In this document: in pieces, positions 56,289 through 64,000 of the stretch
How positions within the stretch are numbered: the stretch's first letter is position 1
Layout of the letters: each line of letters opens with the position of its first letter
NCBI GenBank assembly: GCA_014236755.1
Contig: JACCKY010000017.1
Location: 1-64,000 of the forward strand
Reading direction: 5' to 3'
DNA from: Candidatus Petromonas tenebris
GTDB lineage: Bacteria > Bacillota > Clostridia > Peptostreptococcales > Caminicellaceae
Length of the DNA stretch: 64,000 bases
Position numbers and translations under genes: made by a program
Notes under the pieces: model-generated
Databases searched by the model: none
Seen by the model: the letters and a program-made list of their open reading frames with translations, nothing else
Told to the model about the DNA's origin: nothing

Positions 56289-56879
56289 ATGACAGAAATT
56301 ATTTTTGTAAGACATGGTGAATCATGTATGAATAGAAAGGGAGTCTTCTGTGGATGGTCTAATTCTCCCTTGACTGATAGAGGGATAAAACAGGCCCTCG
56401 ATGTTAGAGAAAAATTAAAGAATGAAAAAATTGATTTAATAATAAGTAGTGATTTAGACAGGTGTTTTAAGACTGCTGAACTGATTAATGAAAATCATAA
56501 TATAAAAATAGTTAGGGAACCGGGATTAAAGGAATTAAATTTTGGTGAATGGGAAGGACTTAGCTATGAGGAAATCTGTACCCGATTTCCTGAAGTGACA
56601 GAATTATGGCAGAATGATTATATAAATTTTAAGATTCCCCTAGGAGAAAGTCTTAGGGAGATGTATGAAAGGGTTAACAGAACCTATAAAAATATTTTAA
56701 ATAAACATGAAAAAAGCAAAATTCTTATAGTCTCTCACTCAGGAGTTATAAGATCAATACTATCAGAGGAGATCTGCGGAAACATTGAGAGTTATTGGAA
56801 ATTTAAGATTGAAAACTGTGGCATAGCAAGACTTGGGTATGTAGATGATTTTCCTGTATTAAAGGGTATAAATCAATAG
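56289..56879 (+). CDS. cobC: Alpha-ribazole phosphatase (histidine phosphatase family)
   Basis: A 196-residue histidine phosphatase with the RHGES motif (IIFVRHGESCMN) and the second His in ILIVSHSGVIRSIL. It removes the phosphate from alpha-ribazole phosphate or adenosylcobalamin phosphate. The ATG at 56289 is chosen because AGGTGGG lies six bases before it; the frame continues upstream into cobS. The cobamide role is inferred from its position after cobS; other phosphoglycerate-mutase-like substrates are possible. Confidence 0.88.
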   Translation: MTEIIFVRHGESCMNRKGVFCGWSNSPLTDRGIKQALDVREKLKNEKIDLIISSDLDRCFKTAELINENHNIKIVREPGLKELNFGEWEGLSYEEICTRFPEVTELWQNDYINFKIPLGESLREMYERVNRTYKNILNKHEKSKILIVSHSGVIRSILSEEICGNIESYWKFKIENCGIARLGYVDDFPVLKGINQ

Positions 56880-56971
56880 TACTTTGTTGCTATTGTTATA
56901 TTTATTTGATAATATATAAGTAAATAATTTCATAGGTGAATTGATGTAACACAACTTAATAATATAGCAAT

Positions 56972-57130
56972 AATTAGGTGTCGCAAGACTTAAAAGGGAA
57001 GACGGTGAAAATCCGTCACAGCCCCCGCTACTGTAAGCGAGGATGAAACCGGAGCATGCCACTTAAGCAATTTTGCCTAGGGAAGGTGCCGGGAGTAAGT
57101 TGATTCGCAAGTCAGGAGACCTGCCTGATT
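56972..57130 (+). ncRNA. Cobalamin riboswitch
   Basis: All main landmarks of the B12 aptamer are present: GGTGTCGCAAGACTTAAAAGGGAA, GGTGAAAATCCGTCACAG, CCCCCGCTACTGTAAGCG, GGATGAAACCGGAGCATGCCACTT (the B12 box) and GCCGGGAGTAAG with GTCAGGAGACCTGCC. It lies between cobC and cbiA and controls the second cobalamin operon. The expression platform extends to the terminator at 57184-57208. Confidence 0.97.
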
Positions 57131-57183
57131 AGATTGATGCTACCTTCGGAGGGAAGGGACGTACATAGATAGTGAATTTATAT

Positions 57184-57208
57184 CCTGGCCCTTTGGTGCC
57201 AGTTTTTT
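57184..57208 (+). terminator. Riboswitch expression-platform terminator
   Basis: CTGGC pairs with GCCAG, with an internal CCTTTGG palindrome, followed by TTTTTTG. It stands 48 bases before cbiA. When cobalamin is bound it should stop transcription of the cbiA operon. Confidence 0.85.
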
Positions 57209-57255
57209 GTTGATAAGGAAATGTTAGATAAAAAAGGTAAAGGGGAAGAGAGCTT

Positions 57256-58653
57256 ATGAAAATGCCGAGATTTGTAATAGGTGGAACCCAGAGTGGAGTA
57301 GGTAAGACGACGGTATCTACGGGTATTATGCGAGCTCTTGTGAGAAGGGGATATAAGGTGCAGCCTTATAAGGTAGGACCTGATTATATAGACCCTGCAT
57401 TTCATAGTTTTGTAACAGGAAATAAGTCGAGGAACTTAGATAGCTGGATGCTCGATGAAGAGGCTTTAAGAGAAATATTTGTTAGAAATTCCTCTAGTAA
57501 GGATATATCGGTTATCGAAGGAGTGATGGGGCTTTACGACGGATTTTCCATCAAAAAAGATATGGGGAGCAGTGCTCATGTATCTAAAATATTAAAAAGT
57601 CCAGTCATATTAGTTATAGATGGAAGCGGTATGTCATCCAGTGCAGCAGCTCAAGTCCTTGGTTATAAAATCTATGACAAAGAGATTGATTTAAAGGGTG
57701 TGATAGTCAATAGGGTATCAGGTGAAAAACATTATGAATTGATAAAAAAGGCCATTGAAAGGGATACGGGAATTAAATGCGTAGGCTATCTTAGGAGAAA
57801 TATTGGCATTAAGCTGGAAAGCAGGCATCTTGGCTTAGTTCCAAGTGTAGAGGTTGAAAACCTAAATGAAAGGTTGGATGAGCTGGCTAAAATGGTGGAA
57901 GAGACTGTAGAAATAGATAAAATAATACAGTTGGCTAAAGATTCATCCGATATGGATAACTATGGGTATATTGTAGAGGAAAAGTCTGATGCAAAAACGG
58001 TAAATTTAGGAGTTGCTTTAGATAAGGCTTTTAATTTTTATTATCAAGATAATCTTGATCTTTTGGAGGAGTTAGGGGCAAATTTGATTTACTTTAGTCC
58101 CCTGGAGGATAACGTTTTGCCGGAAAATTTACATGGAATATATCTGGGAGGCGGATTTCCTGAGGTGTTTGCAAAAGAATTAGAGGAAAACAGACAAATG
58201 AGGGAGCAAATAAAAGATGCTTCTTTTAAAGGTATGCCAATCTACGCCGAATGCGGAGGACTTATGTATTTGACGAGATCTATTACTACATTTGATGGCG
58301 GAAAGTATGAAATGGCGGGAGTATTTAATAAAGAAGCTAAAATGACCAAGAGACTTCAAAGATTCGGATACGTCTATGTAAATATAAACAGTCCCTGTGT
58401 TATATCAAGAGAACCGACCAAAGTAAAGGCCCATGAGTTTCATAGATCCATATTAAGTGATTCTTGTGATGGAGATTATGTTTATAAAGTCGACAAGATA
58501 AGAGAAAACACTCTTGTAAAATCATGGGAGTGCGGTCTTGTAAAAAATAATACTTTAGGGGCCTATGCCCATATACATTTTTATGCTAATAAAAAATTGG
58601 CTCAGGATTTTATAAACAGCTGCAAAGAATTCAAGAAAAAAGGATGTGTTTAA
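57256..58653 (+). CDS. cbiA: Cobyrinate a,c-diamide synthase
   Basis: A 465-residue amidotransferase. The N-terminal ATPase domain has [19 protein letters not shown] and [15 protein letters not shown]. The C-terminal class I glutaminase has [10 protein letters not shown]. It amidates side chains a and c using glutamine and ATP. GGGGAAGAGAG precedes the ATG. Its stop overlaps the start of cobQ by ten bases, which implies translational coupling. Confidence 0.96.
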   Translation: MKMPRFVIGGTQSGVGKTTVSTGIMRALVRRGYKVQPYKVGPDYIDPAFHSFVTGNKSRNLDSWMLDEEALREIFVRNSSSKDISVIEGVMGLYDGFSIKKDMGSSAHVSKILKSPVILVIDGSGMSSSAAAQVLGYKIYDKEIDLKGVIVNRVSGEKHYELIKKAIERDTGIKCVGYLRRNIGIKLESRHLGLVPSVEVENLNERLDELAKMVEETVEIDKIIQLAKDSSDMDNYGYIVEEKSDAKTVNLGVALDKAFNFYYQDNLDLLEELGANLIYFSPLEDNVLPENLHGIYLGGGFPEVFAKELEENRQMREQIKDASFKGMPIYAECGGLMYLTRSITTFDGGKYEMAGVFNKEAKMTKRLQRFGYVYVNINSPCVISREPTKVKAHEFHRSILSDSCDGDYVYKVDKIRENTLVKSWECGLVKNNTLGAYAHIHFYANKKLAQDFINSCKEFKKKGCV

Positions 58654-60182
58654 AATTGAAAGGTAAACCATTGATGATACAGGGAACGGCTTCTTCAGTT
58701 GGGAAGAGTGTTTTAACAGCTGGACTTTGTAGGATATTCAAGGAAGATGGATACGAGGTGGCTCCTTTTAAATCTCAAAACATGGCTCTGAATTCCTACA
58801 TAACTGAAGAAGGATTGGAAATGGGAAGAGCTCAGGTGGTACAGGCTGAAGCAAGTGGCAAGAAACCTTCCGTACTTATGAATCCCATCCTTCTTAAACC
58901 TACCACCGATAAAAAATGTCAGGTTATTCTGAAGGGAAAGATTTATGGAAACCTTTCTGCAATGGAATATCATAAATTTAAGCCGAAACTAAAGGATTTA
59001 GTTAAAAAAACCTTTAAAGAACTGGCTGTAGAAAACGATATAGTTGTCATAGAGGGGGCGGGAAGTCCTGCAGAAATAAATTTAAGAGAAAATGATCTAG
59101 TGAATATGGGCATGGCAGAGATCGCAGATTCACCGGTAATCCTAGTGGGAGATATAGATAGGGGAGGGGTATTTGCCTCCATATATGGAACTATTATGCT
59201 TTTAACTGAAGAAGAGAGAAAAAGAGTTAAGGGGGTAATTATAAATAAATTTCGAGGAGATGTAGAGATACTGAAGCCCGGCATAGAGATGCTTGAAGAG
59301 CTTATAAAAATACCAGTTTTAGGAGTAGTGCCCTATGCTGATATTCAGATAGAGGATGAAGACAGCCTTGCCGAAAGATTCAGAAGACGTAGGAAAGCAG
59401 AGGGTGAGATATATGTAGAGGTATTATATCTGCCCCATGTTTCAAACTTTACTGATTTTAATGTATTTGAAACCCAAAAAGATGTTAATTTAAGGTATGT
59501 CATGAGGGGTGAGAGTATAGGAGACCCTGATATTTTAATAATTCCAGGTTCCAAGAATACGATTGAAGATCTGATATATCTTAGAAACTCAGGACTAGAG
59601 GAACAAATACTTAGATTAAACAGAGCTGGAAAGCTCATAGTGGGTATCTGTGGAGGCTATCAGATATTAGGAAGAAAAATTAAAGATCCCCATGAAACAG
59701 AAAGTTCTATTGGTGAAATAAACGGTTTGGGACTATTAGATGTAGAGACGGTATTTGAACTAGAAAAAACAACTACCCAGGTCGAAGGAGAGATTATTAC
59801 CGGTAAAGATGGAATGTTTAAAGATTTAAAGGTGGGAGGTATAAAGGGTTACGAAATTCATATGGGTCAAACAAAGCTTTGGGAAGGAACGGTTCCCTTT
59901 GCTAAAATAACTAAGAGACTTAAGGATGATGTTCAAATATTAGATGGAGCAGTTAGTAAAGACGGTAATGTATTTGGTACCTATATCCATGGAATTTTCG
60001 ATAACATAAATTTTACAAGAGGGATTTTAAATAGAATAAGAAGAGAAAAGGGATTAAATGAGCTTTGTGCAGATATAAAAAGTTTTGATGAGTTCAAGGA
60101 AAAAGAATATAAAAAGCTTGCAAAAATTGTGAGAAAAAATTTGGACATGGAAAAAATCTATGAGATAGTTAATGGTGGTTAA
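58644..60182 (+). CDS. cobQ: Cobyric acid synthase
   Basis: A 512-residue amidotransferase that adds four amides (b, d, e, g) to adenosylcobyrinate diamide. The ATPase motif is [18 protein letters not shown], followed by [14 protein letters not shown]. The glutaminase nucleophile lies in [11 protein letters not shown], with [10 protein letters not shown] near the end. Called CbiP in the anaerobic pathway. The ATG at 58644 follows AAAAAGG inside cbiA. Confidence 0.96.
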   Translation: MCLKLKGKPLMIQGTASSVGKSVLTAGLCRIFKEDGYEVAPFKSQNMALNSYITEEGLEMGRAQVVQAEASGKKPSVLMNPILLKPTTDKKCQVILKGKIYGNLSAMEYHKFKPKLKDLVKKTFKELAVENDIVVIEGAGSPAEINLRENDLVNMGMAEIADSPVILVGDIDRGGVFASIYGTIMLLTEEERKRVKGVIINKFRGDVEILKPGIEMLEELIKIPVLGVVPYADIQIEDEDSLAERFRRRRKAEGEIYVEVLYLPHVSNFTDFNVFETQKDVNLRYVMRGESIGDPDILIIPGSKNTIEDLIYLRNSGLEEQILRLNRAGKLIVGICGGYQILGRKIKDPHETESSIGEINGLGLLDVETVFELEKTTTQVEGEIITGKDGMFKDLKVGGIKGYEIHMGQTKLWEGTVPFAKITKRLKDDVQILDGAVSKDGNVFGTYIHGIFDNINFTRGILNRIRREKGLNELCADIKSFDEFKEKEYKKLAKIVRKNLDMEKIYEIVNGG

Positions 60183-60183
60183 A

Positions 60184-61137
60184 ATGGAATTGATTTTTAT
60201 AGGCTATATTATGGACTTGGTCTTAGGTGATCCTTATTTTATACCCCACCCTATAAGATTTATAGGAAAGTGCATAGGAATACTTGAAAAGAGGCTTAGG
60301 ATAATATTTAAAGAAAGATCTAAAGAAAAAATTGGAGGAATTTTATTAGCCCTAGGAATTATTGGAAGCACCTATTTGATGACCTATTGGATTTTAAAAT
60401 TAGCTGGGATCTTTAGTTTAGCGTTGGTTAAAATGATAGCTATCTTCTGGATTTTTCAAACTCTTGCAGCTAAAAGTTTAGCTGTGGAAAGCAGAAAGGT
60501 ATACTATCCATTGAAGGAAGATAACCTTTCACAAGCTAGAAAATTTTTATCCTACATAGTGGGAAGAAATACTCAAGAGCTGAATAAGGATGAAATAACC
60601 AGGGCAACGGTTGAAACAATAGCTGAAAATATCTCTGATGGAATTATAGCTCCTCTTTTTTACATTTTTATTGGAGGAGCGCCATTGGGTATGGCATATA
60701 AGGCTATTAACACTTTGGATTCCATGGTAGGGTACAAAAATGAAAAGTACATAAACTTTGGCTGGGCTTCGGCTAAGATAGATGATTTAGCAAATTACAT
60801 ACCTGCAAGAATTACGGCTTTTTGTATTGTTATAGCATCGTTTTTTTTAAAGATGGATTTCAGAAATAGCTTTAAAATCTTGCTTAGAGATAGAAAAAAC
60901 CATAGCAGCCCTAATGCAGGCTACCCCGAAGCAGCGGTGGCAGGTGCCTTAGGAGTTCAACTCGGTGGAACCAATGTGTACTTTGGAAAACCTGTCGTTA
61001 AGCCTACTATCGGAGATAAAAAAAGGGATCTGGAAATAGAAGATATAAATAGGACTATTAAGATAATGTATGTTGCATCTTTTATAGGAATTTGTATATT
61101 TGGATTTATCGGTTATTTACTACGAGAATTCTTCTAA
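60184..61137 (+). CDS. cbiB: Adenosylcobinamide-phosphate synthase
   Basis: A 317-residue membrane protein that joins adenosylcobyric acid to aminopropanol or its phosphate. It starts MELIFIGYIMDLVLGDP and has the conserved HPIRFIGKCIG, TVETIAENISDGIIAPLFY and RNHSSPNAGYPEAAVAGAL. The ATG at 60184 is preferred because GGTGG lies six bases before it, inside the end of cobQ; ATG 60172 is also in frame. Confidence 0.95.
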   Translation: MELIFIGYIMDLVLGDPYFIPHPIRFIGKCIGILEKRLRIIFKERSKEKIGGILLALGIIGSTYLMTYWILKLAGIFSLALVKMIAIFWIFQTLAAKSLAVESRKVYYPLKEDNLSQARKFLSYIVGRNTQELNKDEITRATVETIAENISDGIIAPLFYIFIGGAPLGMAYKAINTLDSMVGYKNEKYINFGWASAKIDDLANYIPARITAFCIVIASFFLKMDFRNSFKILLRDRKNHSSPNAGYPEAAVAGALGVQLGGTNVYFGKPVVKPTIGDKKRDLEIEDINRTIKIMYVASFIGICIFGFIGYLLREFF

Positions 61138-61210
61138 TCTCTTTAGAAAGGTGAGAAGTTACATGTGATAGCTAATAAGTAACAGGAGGTAGGAGAAAGG
61201 AGATAGAAAA

Positions 61211-61320
61211 TAAGTAACGGGTGACGGGCAACAGGAAAGACCCTAAAGAATGACCTTAATTTGCCAAGAACTAAGAGCTAAGAACTAAGAACTAACAAAG
61301 CGTCGAAGACGCCTTTATTC
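61211..61320 (+). repeat. Dispersed repeat family A, copy A4 (3' half)
   Basis: It matches the other copies from GGGTGACGGGC through AAGACCCTAAAGAA, the GAGCTAAGAACTAAGAACTAA units and the end hairpin AAAGCGTC-GAA-GACGCCTTTATT. The first ~120 bases of the family are missing. It lies in the 205-base gap between cbiB and cobD, inside a metabolic operon, where its hairpin could reduce read-through. Confidence 0.85.
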
Positions 61321-61342
61321 ATGATAGAAAAGGAAGATAGAT

Positions 61343-62425
61343 ATGAGAATAAAACACGGTGGAAATATATATGAAGCTGCAAAAAGATACGGTATTGCCC
61401 CTGGAGAGATTATTGATTTTAGCGCAAATATCAATCCTTTTGGAATACCCGATAGTCTCAAAGAGGCAATTATTTCAAATATAGATATCCTGGAAAATTA
61501 CCCCGATCCCGAGTATGAGTCTCTGGTGAAAAGTATCGGAATTTATAATAAAGTAGATGAAAAGTTTGTGATTCCAGGAAATGGAGCCACTGAAGTAATT
61601 TTTTTAATAATTGGGGCCCTTGCTCCCCAAAAAGCTCTTTTGCTTGCTCCAACATTCTCTGAATACGAAAGGGCTTTAAGGAGATATGGAAGTAGTGTAA
61701 ACTATTTCTTATTAAAAGAAGAAAATAAATTTTGTTTAGATAAAGATGAATTTTTAAAAAATATGAAAAAAGATACGGATTTGATAATACTATGTAATCC
61801 CAACAATCCAACAGGGCAAATAGTAGAAAGAAAAGATTTGATTGAGATTTTAGAAAAATGTAGGGAAAGTAATACATATTTAATGCTTGATGAGGCCTTT
61901 ATAGAGTTTATCGACAACGAAGACAAAGTATCTATGGAGAAATTTGTAGATAGATTCGACAATTTATTTATTATTAAAGCCCTGACGAAATTTTTTGCCA
62001 TACCGGGTTTAAGACTGGGCTATGGACTGACTTCAAATACTAGAATAAGGGAAAAAATTAAGGATATTAGGGAGCCTTGGACAATAAACGGTTTTGCATC
62101 TATAGCGGCACAAACTTTGCTACAAGACGAGAATTATATTTTTAAAAGCAAGGAATTTTTTAGAGATGAAAGAAAATATTTATATGAAAGCCTAAAAAAA
62201 ATAAAGGAGCTTCGGGTTTATAAACCTGAAGCCAACTATATATTTTTCAAAATTCTTAAAGGGAATATTGATCTGAAGGAAGAATTGATTAAAAGAAAAA
62301 TACTTATTAGAGACTGTAGCAACTATGTGAGCCTGAGTAAAGGTTATTATAGAGCTGCAATTAGGGATAGAGTTTCAAATGATAAACTAATTAATGCGCT
62401 GAAAGAGGTTGTATATGAAGATTAA
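61343..62425 (+). CDS. cobD: Threonine-phosphate decarboxylase (CobD-like aminotransferase fold)
   Basis: A 360-residue PLP enzyme of the histidinol-phosphate aminotransferase family. It starts RIKHGGNIYEAAKRYG and has DFSANINPFG, ILCNPNNPTGQIV, MLDEAFIEF and the PLP Lys in KALTKFFAIPGLRLGY. It makes (R)-1-amino-2-propanol phosphate for the nucleotide loop, used by CbiB. Its place next to cbiB and pduX supports CobD over HisC. GGAAGATAGAT precedes the ATG. Confidence 0.93.
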   Translation: MRIKHGGNIYEAAKRYGIAPGEIIDFSANINPFGIPDSLKEAIISNIDILENYPDPEYESLVKSIGIYNKVDEKFVIPGNGATEVIFLIIGALAPQKALLLAPTFSEYERALRRYGSSVNYFLLKEENKFCLDKDEFLKNMKKDTDLIILCNPNNPTGQIVERKDLIEILEKCRESNTYLMLDEAFIEFIDNEDKVSMEKFVDRFDNLFIIKALTKFFAIPGLRLGYGLTSNTRIREKIKDIREPWTINGFASIAAQTLLQDENYIFKSKEFFRDERKYLYESLKKIKELRVYKPEANYIFFKILKGNIDLKEELIKRKILIRDCSNYVSLSKGYYRAAIRDRVSNDKLINALKEVVYED

Positions 62426-63296
62426 GGCATTATGCCCTGCATCCTGTGGAGAATTGATCCAGGGAGTTGTAGGAGATGGAGAAAAATTAATATCGTTGCC
62501 TATTAATATTTTTTCAGAGGTAACTATTGAAGAAACGAGAAAAGGTAGTTTGCAGAAGGGAAAAAGAAAATCTATCGAAGCACTGTATAAAACCTTCCAA
62601 TATTTTGGAATACCTCAAAGACACTTAGAAAATTTGAGCCTTAAAATAAAATCAGAAATACCTATTGCTAAGGGGATGGCTAGCAGTACCGCCGATATTG
62701 CGGGAACTATAATTGCCGCCGCCGGACTTTTAGGGAAAAGGCTGAAGAATGAAGAACTCGCAAAGCTCTGCTGCGAAATCGAACCTACAGATAGCACTAT
62801 ATTTGCAAGACTTACCTTGTTTGATCATATAAAGGGAAGGGTCATAGAGGAATTTGAATGGAGTCCTGACATAAAGATATTGGTGTTAGAGTTGGAGGAT
62901 ATATTAGATACTCAGGAGTTCAGAAAAAAGGATTATGGAAAAGTCAGAGAAGAAAATAGGAAAGATATAGAAAGGGCATTCAGTATCTTTAGTGAAGGTT
63001 GTAAGAAAAGAGATAAAAAATTATTGGGAAAGGCAGTTACCATGAGCTCAGTAGCTAACCAAAAATTGATATATAAGCCAATGTTGAGTGAAATAATCGA
63101 TATATCATATAAATGTGGAGCATATGGAGTAAATGTAGCCCATAGTGGTACTGTGATAGGAATCCTTTATGATGAACATTTAGTTGACATAGATAGACTA
63201 AAAAGAATGCTTTGGGAAAATGAAATAAATAAACATTATTTTAAAGTATACTCTGTCGATATGATAAAGGGCGGAGTGAGGATAATGGAAGAATAA
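62415..63296 (+). CDS. pduX: L-threonine kinase (GHMP family)
   Basis: A 293-residue GHMP kinase with PASCGELIQGVVG at the start and the phosphate loop PIAKGMASSTADIAG. PduX phosphorylates threonine to the substrate of CobD, so the two form one branch. The ATG at 62415 follows AAAGAGG and overlaps the end of cobD by 11 bases. The diol-utilisation genes usually linked to the name are absent; the cobalamin role is inferred from the neighbours. Confidence 0.9.
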   Translation: MKIKALCPASCGELIQGVVGDGEKLISLPINIFSEVTIEETRKGSLQKGKRKSIEALYKTFQYFGIPQRHLENLSLKIKSEIPIAKGMASSTADIAGTIIAAAGLLGKRLKNEELAKLCCEIEPTDSTIFARLTLFDHIKGRVIEEFEWSPDIKILVLELEDILDTQEFRKKDYGKVREENRKDIERAFSIFSEGCKKRDKKLLGKAVTMSSVANQKLIYKPMLSEIIDISYKCGAYGVNVAHSGTVIGILYDEHLVDIDRLKRMLWENEINKHYFKVYSVDMIKGGVRIMEE

Positions 63297-63314
63297 TTTA
63301 AGGAGAGATATTCT

Positions 63315-63932
63315 ATGAGTTATATAAAAGACCCAATGGAAATAGAAAAGAGAAGCTTTGAGATAATTACTGAGGAACTGGGAGATAAGACATTTCCTGA
63401 AGATATTGGAAAAGTTATTAAAAGGATAATACATACCACTGCAGATTTTCAGTATGCAGATATTACAGTAATAAAAGATGGAGCTCTACAAAAGGCTAAG
63501 CAGGCCATTAAAAGAGGAGAAAATGTAGTTACTGATACAAAGATGGCCATGGCGGGAATAAATAAGAGAAAGCTAGGAGAATTTGGAGGTCAAGTATTTA
63601 ATTATGTATCTGATGAAGATGTGGCTACAAAGGCAAAAGAGTTAGGAATTACTCGTTCGATAGTAGGTATGAGAAAGGCAGTGAAGGAAAATCCTGAGGG
63701 GATATTCGTGATTGGAAATGCTCCTACGGCTTTATTTGAGTTAATCAGACAGATAAAGGAAGGAAATGTAAGACCTTCTCTTATAGTAGGAGTTCCCGTG
63801 GGATTTGTAGGAGCAGCCGAATCTAAAGAGGAACTTTTTAAATTAGATGTTCCTTATATTGTTACTAGAGGTAGAAAAGGTGGAAGTACAGTAGCAGCAT
63901 CTATAATAAATGCTATCTTATATATGATATAG
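63315..63932 (+). CDS. cbiC: Cobalt-precorrin-8 methylmutase
   Basis: A 205-residue enzyme moving a methyl group from C11 to C12 to give cobyrinate. It starts MSYIKDPMEIEKRSFEIITEE, has the catalytic His in IIHTTADFQYAD, and GNAPTALFELIRQI and VPVGFVGAAESKEEL further on. Its presence points to the anaerobic (early cobalt) pathway. AAGGAGAGA precedes the ATG. The last 68 bases of the window hold no gene; cbiD would be expected next. Confidence 0.96.
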   Translation: MSYIKDPMEIEKRSFEIITEELGDKTFPEDIGKVIKRIIHTTADFQYADITVIKDGALQKAKQAIKRGENVVTDTKMAMAGINKRKLGEFGGQVFNYVSDEDVATKAKELGITRSIVGMRKAVKENPEGIFVIGNAPTALFELIRQIKEGNVRPSLIVGVPVGFVGAAESKEELFKLDVPYIVTRGRKGGSTVAASIINAILYMI

Positions 63933-64000
63933 TGGCTATAGATAACAAAGTGCAAAGCTTAACTTATTAGGATTTTGGGAATCCTTATGGCTCATGTGAA

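Noticed and set aside
63969-63985. AGGATT/AATCCT hairpin after cbiC as a terminator
   Set aside because: The stem is short and no T run follows; the cobalamin operon most likely continues beyond the window.

Overview
This window is a low-GC chromosomal segment from an anaerobic, spore-forming Firmicute, most likely a Clostridia or Tissierellia relative. That placement is inferred from gene content: an electron-bifurcation type acyl-CoA dehydrogenase/Etf set, pyruvate formate-lyase with its activase, the cotJABC spore-coat operon, a selenocysteine peroxiredoxin, anaerobic cobalamin genes, AT-rich codons and strong AGGAGG ribosome sites. No rRNA, tRNA or CRISPR array was found.

Layout. 1-3479: the end of a type III restriction-modification locus (mod 3' end, complete res). 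3508-3790: the 5' half of a group IIC intron, followed by an acyl-CoA dehydrogenase gene that has lost about ten N-terminal codons, then etfB and etfA. 7032-16305: a catabolic island. Two near-identical PAS/AAA+/Fis sigma-54 activators flank a GntP-type permease (frameshifted), a CoA-transferase, an SDR and a thiolase. A textbook -24/-12 promoter lies at 8939-8955. Together these look like uptake and breakdown of 3-hydroxybutyrate or acetoacetate to acetyl-CoA. 16403-17068: peroxiredoxin with UGA (Sec) at the peroxidatic position. 17679-20766: pflB-pflA. 20817-21908: cotJABC on the minus strand. 22432-30544: mixed housekeeping genes (MATE exporter, fructose-bisphosphate aldolase, pssA, rsuA, an MltG-like protein, GNAT, RluA-type synthase) plus two uncharacterised charged proteins. 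30934-31758: an orphan HEPN protein resembling the C-terminal half of Csm6. 31798-44569: signal peptidase, CBS protein, TGS-nucleoside kinase, glutaminase, nitroreductase, MASE3-like/PP2C phosphatase, ArsR-like regulator, endonuclease IV, ZIP transporter, QueG and a Lon-family protease. 44990-47464: tdh-kbl (threonine to glycine plus acetyl-CoA). 47518-48589: a second, internally deleted group II intron. 48927-54823: DUF503, nth, an FtsA-like protein with a long beta-grasp-like tail, a VanW protein, DUF2225 and YbjQ. 54924-63932: cobalamin genes cobU-cobS-cobC, then a cobalamin riboswitch with terminator, then cbiA-cobQ-cbiB-cobD-pduX-cbiC, running off the window.

The most unusual layer is non-coding. 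Three dispersed repeat families occupy the long intergenic gaps. Family A (four copies) has short internal direct repeats and ends in a terminator-like hairpin; one copy has fused into and beheaded a sigma-54 activator. Family B (five copies) is a ~180-205 bp quasi-palindrome that always sits just upstream of a plus-strand gene; one copy has replaced a main stem on both arms, so base-pairing rather than sequence is kept. Family C (two copies, opposite orientation) is a ~108 bp two-hairpin element. These repeats, the orphan HEPN gene and the selenoprotein are the points most worth following up.
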